Positions 63,254-64,000 of a stretch of DNA of 64,000 nt are shown here, in pieces; position 1 is the first letter of the stretch; every line of letters starts with the position of its first letter. Location of the stretch: contig JARGXX010000113.1 of NCBI GenBank assembly GCA_030374765.1, forward strand, positions 558,001-622,000, read 5' to 3'. Source of the stretch: Agarophyton chilense (Eukaryota > Rhodophyta > Florideophyceae > Gracilariales > Gracilariaceae). The notes under the pieces were generated by a model. That model was not told the DNA's origin, did no database searches, and worked only from the letters and a program-made list of their open reading frames with translations. Made by a program: the position numbers and the translations under genes.

Positions 63254-64000
63254 TTAAACCTTTTCATCACCTATGGTATGTTCGATGAAGTACATGAGCT
63301 GTTCATCTTCCCCGGTTATTCCCCTGGCCTTTTGGAGCACTTCATCAATATTTTTTTCTTTCCCGAGCAAATAACTATGGTACAAAAATTTGTGCTTGCG
63401 ATTGAGAGGTACAATTGGCTGATCAAGCACATCTTGCATAGCTTTTTGGACGTTGAATGCGTACAGCCTTGCGTTGGCCACTTCTTCTGGGGATGGGGTG
63501 TAAACTGGTAAGACCGTACAAGCCACGCGGTTTTTAAACTGAGTCATTGTTCGAAACATGTGTTCTCGAAATCGAATTGTTTCCCAAGATAAGCTGAAAC
63601 TTCGCCACGGAAAGCGAATACAAACGGGCAAAACTGGTACACCGGCATTGAATACACCGGTTCGAAAAGGAATCATGGCGGTTCCGTTTGTTGTTGTACC
63701 TTCAGGAAATATGACCAACTTGCTCGTGCAGGCCATACAACCAGGACAATCTGTTCTGCGACGATGGCATTCGTACGTCGCTTGGACCCTGTTTACGAGT
63801 TGGGATGTCAGGGACTGGCCCTGCCGAACGAACATACATTGTAATGCACGCGCAACTGTACCAATAAATGGTGTGTTCTCCAACTCTCCTTTTGCAACAA
63901 ATGAACCATGAAAACGACAGAGGAGAACAAGAATGTCGATATATCCAAGGTGGTTTGCAACGATTACATATGCCTCAGAGGCAGGTAGGGATTCTTTCGA
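63254..64000 (-). CDS. Lysophospholipid acyltransferase (PlsC/LPCAT-type), 5' end beyond window
   Basis: The frame is open to the right edge (249 codons shown). NHLGYIDILV near 63940 is the HX4D catalytic motif, GELENTPFIGTVARAL the second block, and FPEGTTTNGTAMIPFR the third acyltransferase block, where Glu-Gly binds phosphate. The C-terminal part has VACTVLPVYTPSPEEVANAR and no EF-hand before the stop at 63254. PlsC enzymes add an acyl chain to lysophosphatidic acid or lysophosphatidylcholine on the ER. The amino end, with possible membrane helices, lies outside. It is tail-to-tail with ArsS, 38 bp apart. LPCAT versus LPAAT cannot be decided. Confidence 0.9.
   Translation of the reverse strand, partial: SKESLPASEAYVIVANHLGYIDILVLLCRFHGSFVAKGELENTPFIGTVARALQCMFVRQGQSLTSQLVNRVQATYECHRRRTDCPGCMACTSKLVIFPEGTTTNGTAMIPFRTGVFNAGVPVLPVCIRFPWRSFSLSWETIRFREHMFRTMTQFKNRVACTVLPVYTPSPEEVANARLYAFNVQKAMQDVLDQPIVPLNRKHKFLYHSYLLGKEKNIDEVLQKARGITGEDEQLMYFIEHTIGDEKV

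Noticed and set aside
1-64000. CRISPR array, operons or bacterial ribosome binding sites
   Set aside because: The window is eukaryotic (spliceosomal intron, LTR elements, TRAP subunit); no regularly spaced repeats of CRISPR type occur.

Overview
The window is eukaryotic nuclear DNA. Its right third (about 50.6-64 kb) is a compact gene island with almost no introns. It encodes a PiT-type phosphate transporter, a signal-sequence-receptor/TRAP-alpha subunit with a 49-nt intron, an HMCES-like SRAP protein, an ArsS-like arsenosugar radical-SAM enzyme, a lysophospholipid acyltransferase and some unassigned genes. Few small introns, small intergenic gaps, an arsenosugar enzyme and abundant Ty3/gypsy chromoviruses would fit a florideophyte red alga. 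That assignment is inference; no rRNA or organelle marker is present to confirm it.

The left 50 kb is a transposon graveyard. From left to right it holds: E0, a decayed Ty3 pol fragment (minus strand, 1-1330); E1, a Ty3 element (minus strand, about 2162-11985); a Tc1/mariner relic (13.16-14.14 kb); a NAM-like ORF, a piggyBac relic and a PIF/Harbinger relic (16.6-21.2 kb); E2, a Ty3 element with 0.92-kb LTRs (minus strand, 21569-40242); E3, a younger 6.9-kb chromovirus nested inside E2 pol (plus strand, 28812-35687, 5-bp target-site duplication); E4, a headless Ty3 pol (plus strand, 40243 to about 42200); a hairpin-rich GC tract (46.6-47.45 kb); and Ty1/copia relics (48.1-50.1 kb).

The most notable system is an extra gene that lies antisense to gag-pol, between the chromodomain and the 3' LTR, in E1, E2 and E4. 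The three predicted proteins are recognisably related to each other but match no family I know. Each is tail-to-tail with pol, and the E1 copy has its own AATAAA signal. Plant Tat-lineage Ty3 elements are known to carry antisense ORFs in the same position; here the architecture occurs in a chromodomain-bearing lineage. E3 instead has a sense ORF after pol, and it joins gag to pol through a textbook -1 slippery heptamer.

Most elements are broken by stops and frameshifts, so they are annotated as pseudogenes or relics. Coordinates for relics are approximate and were read by eye from translated similarity to known families.
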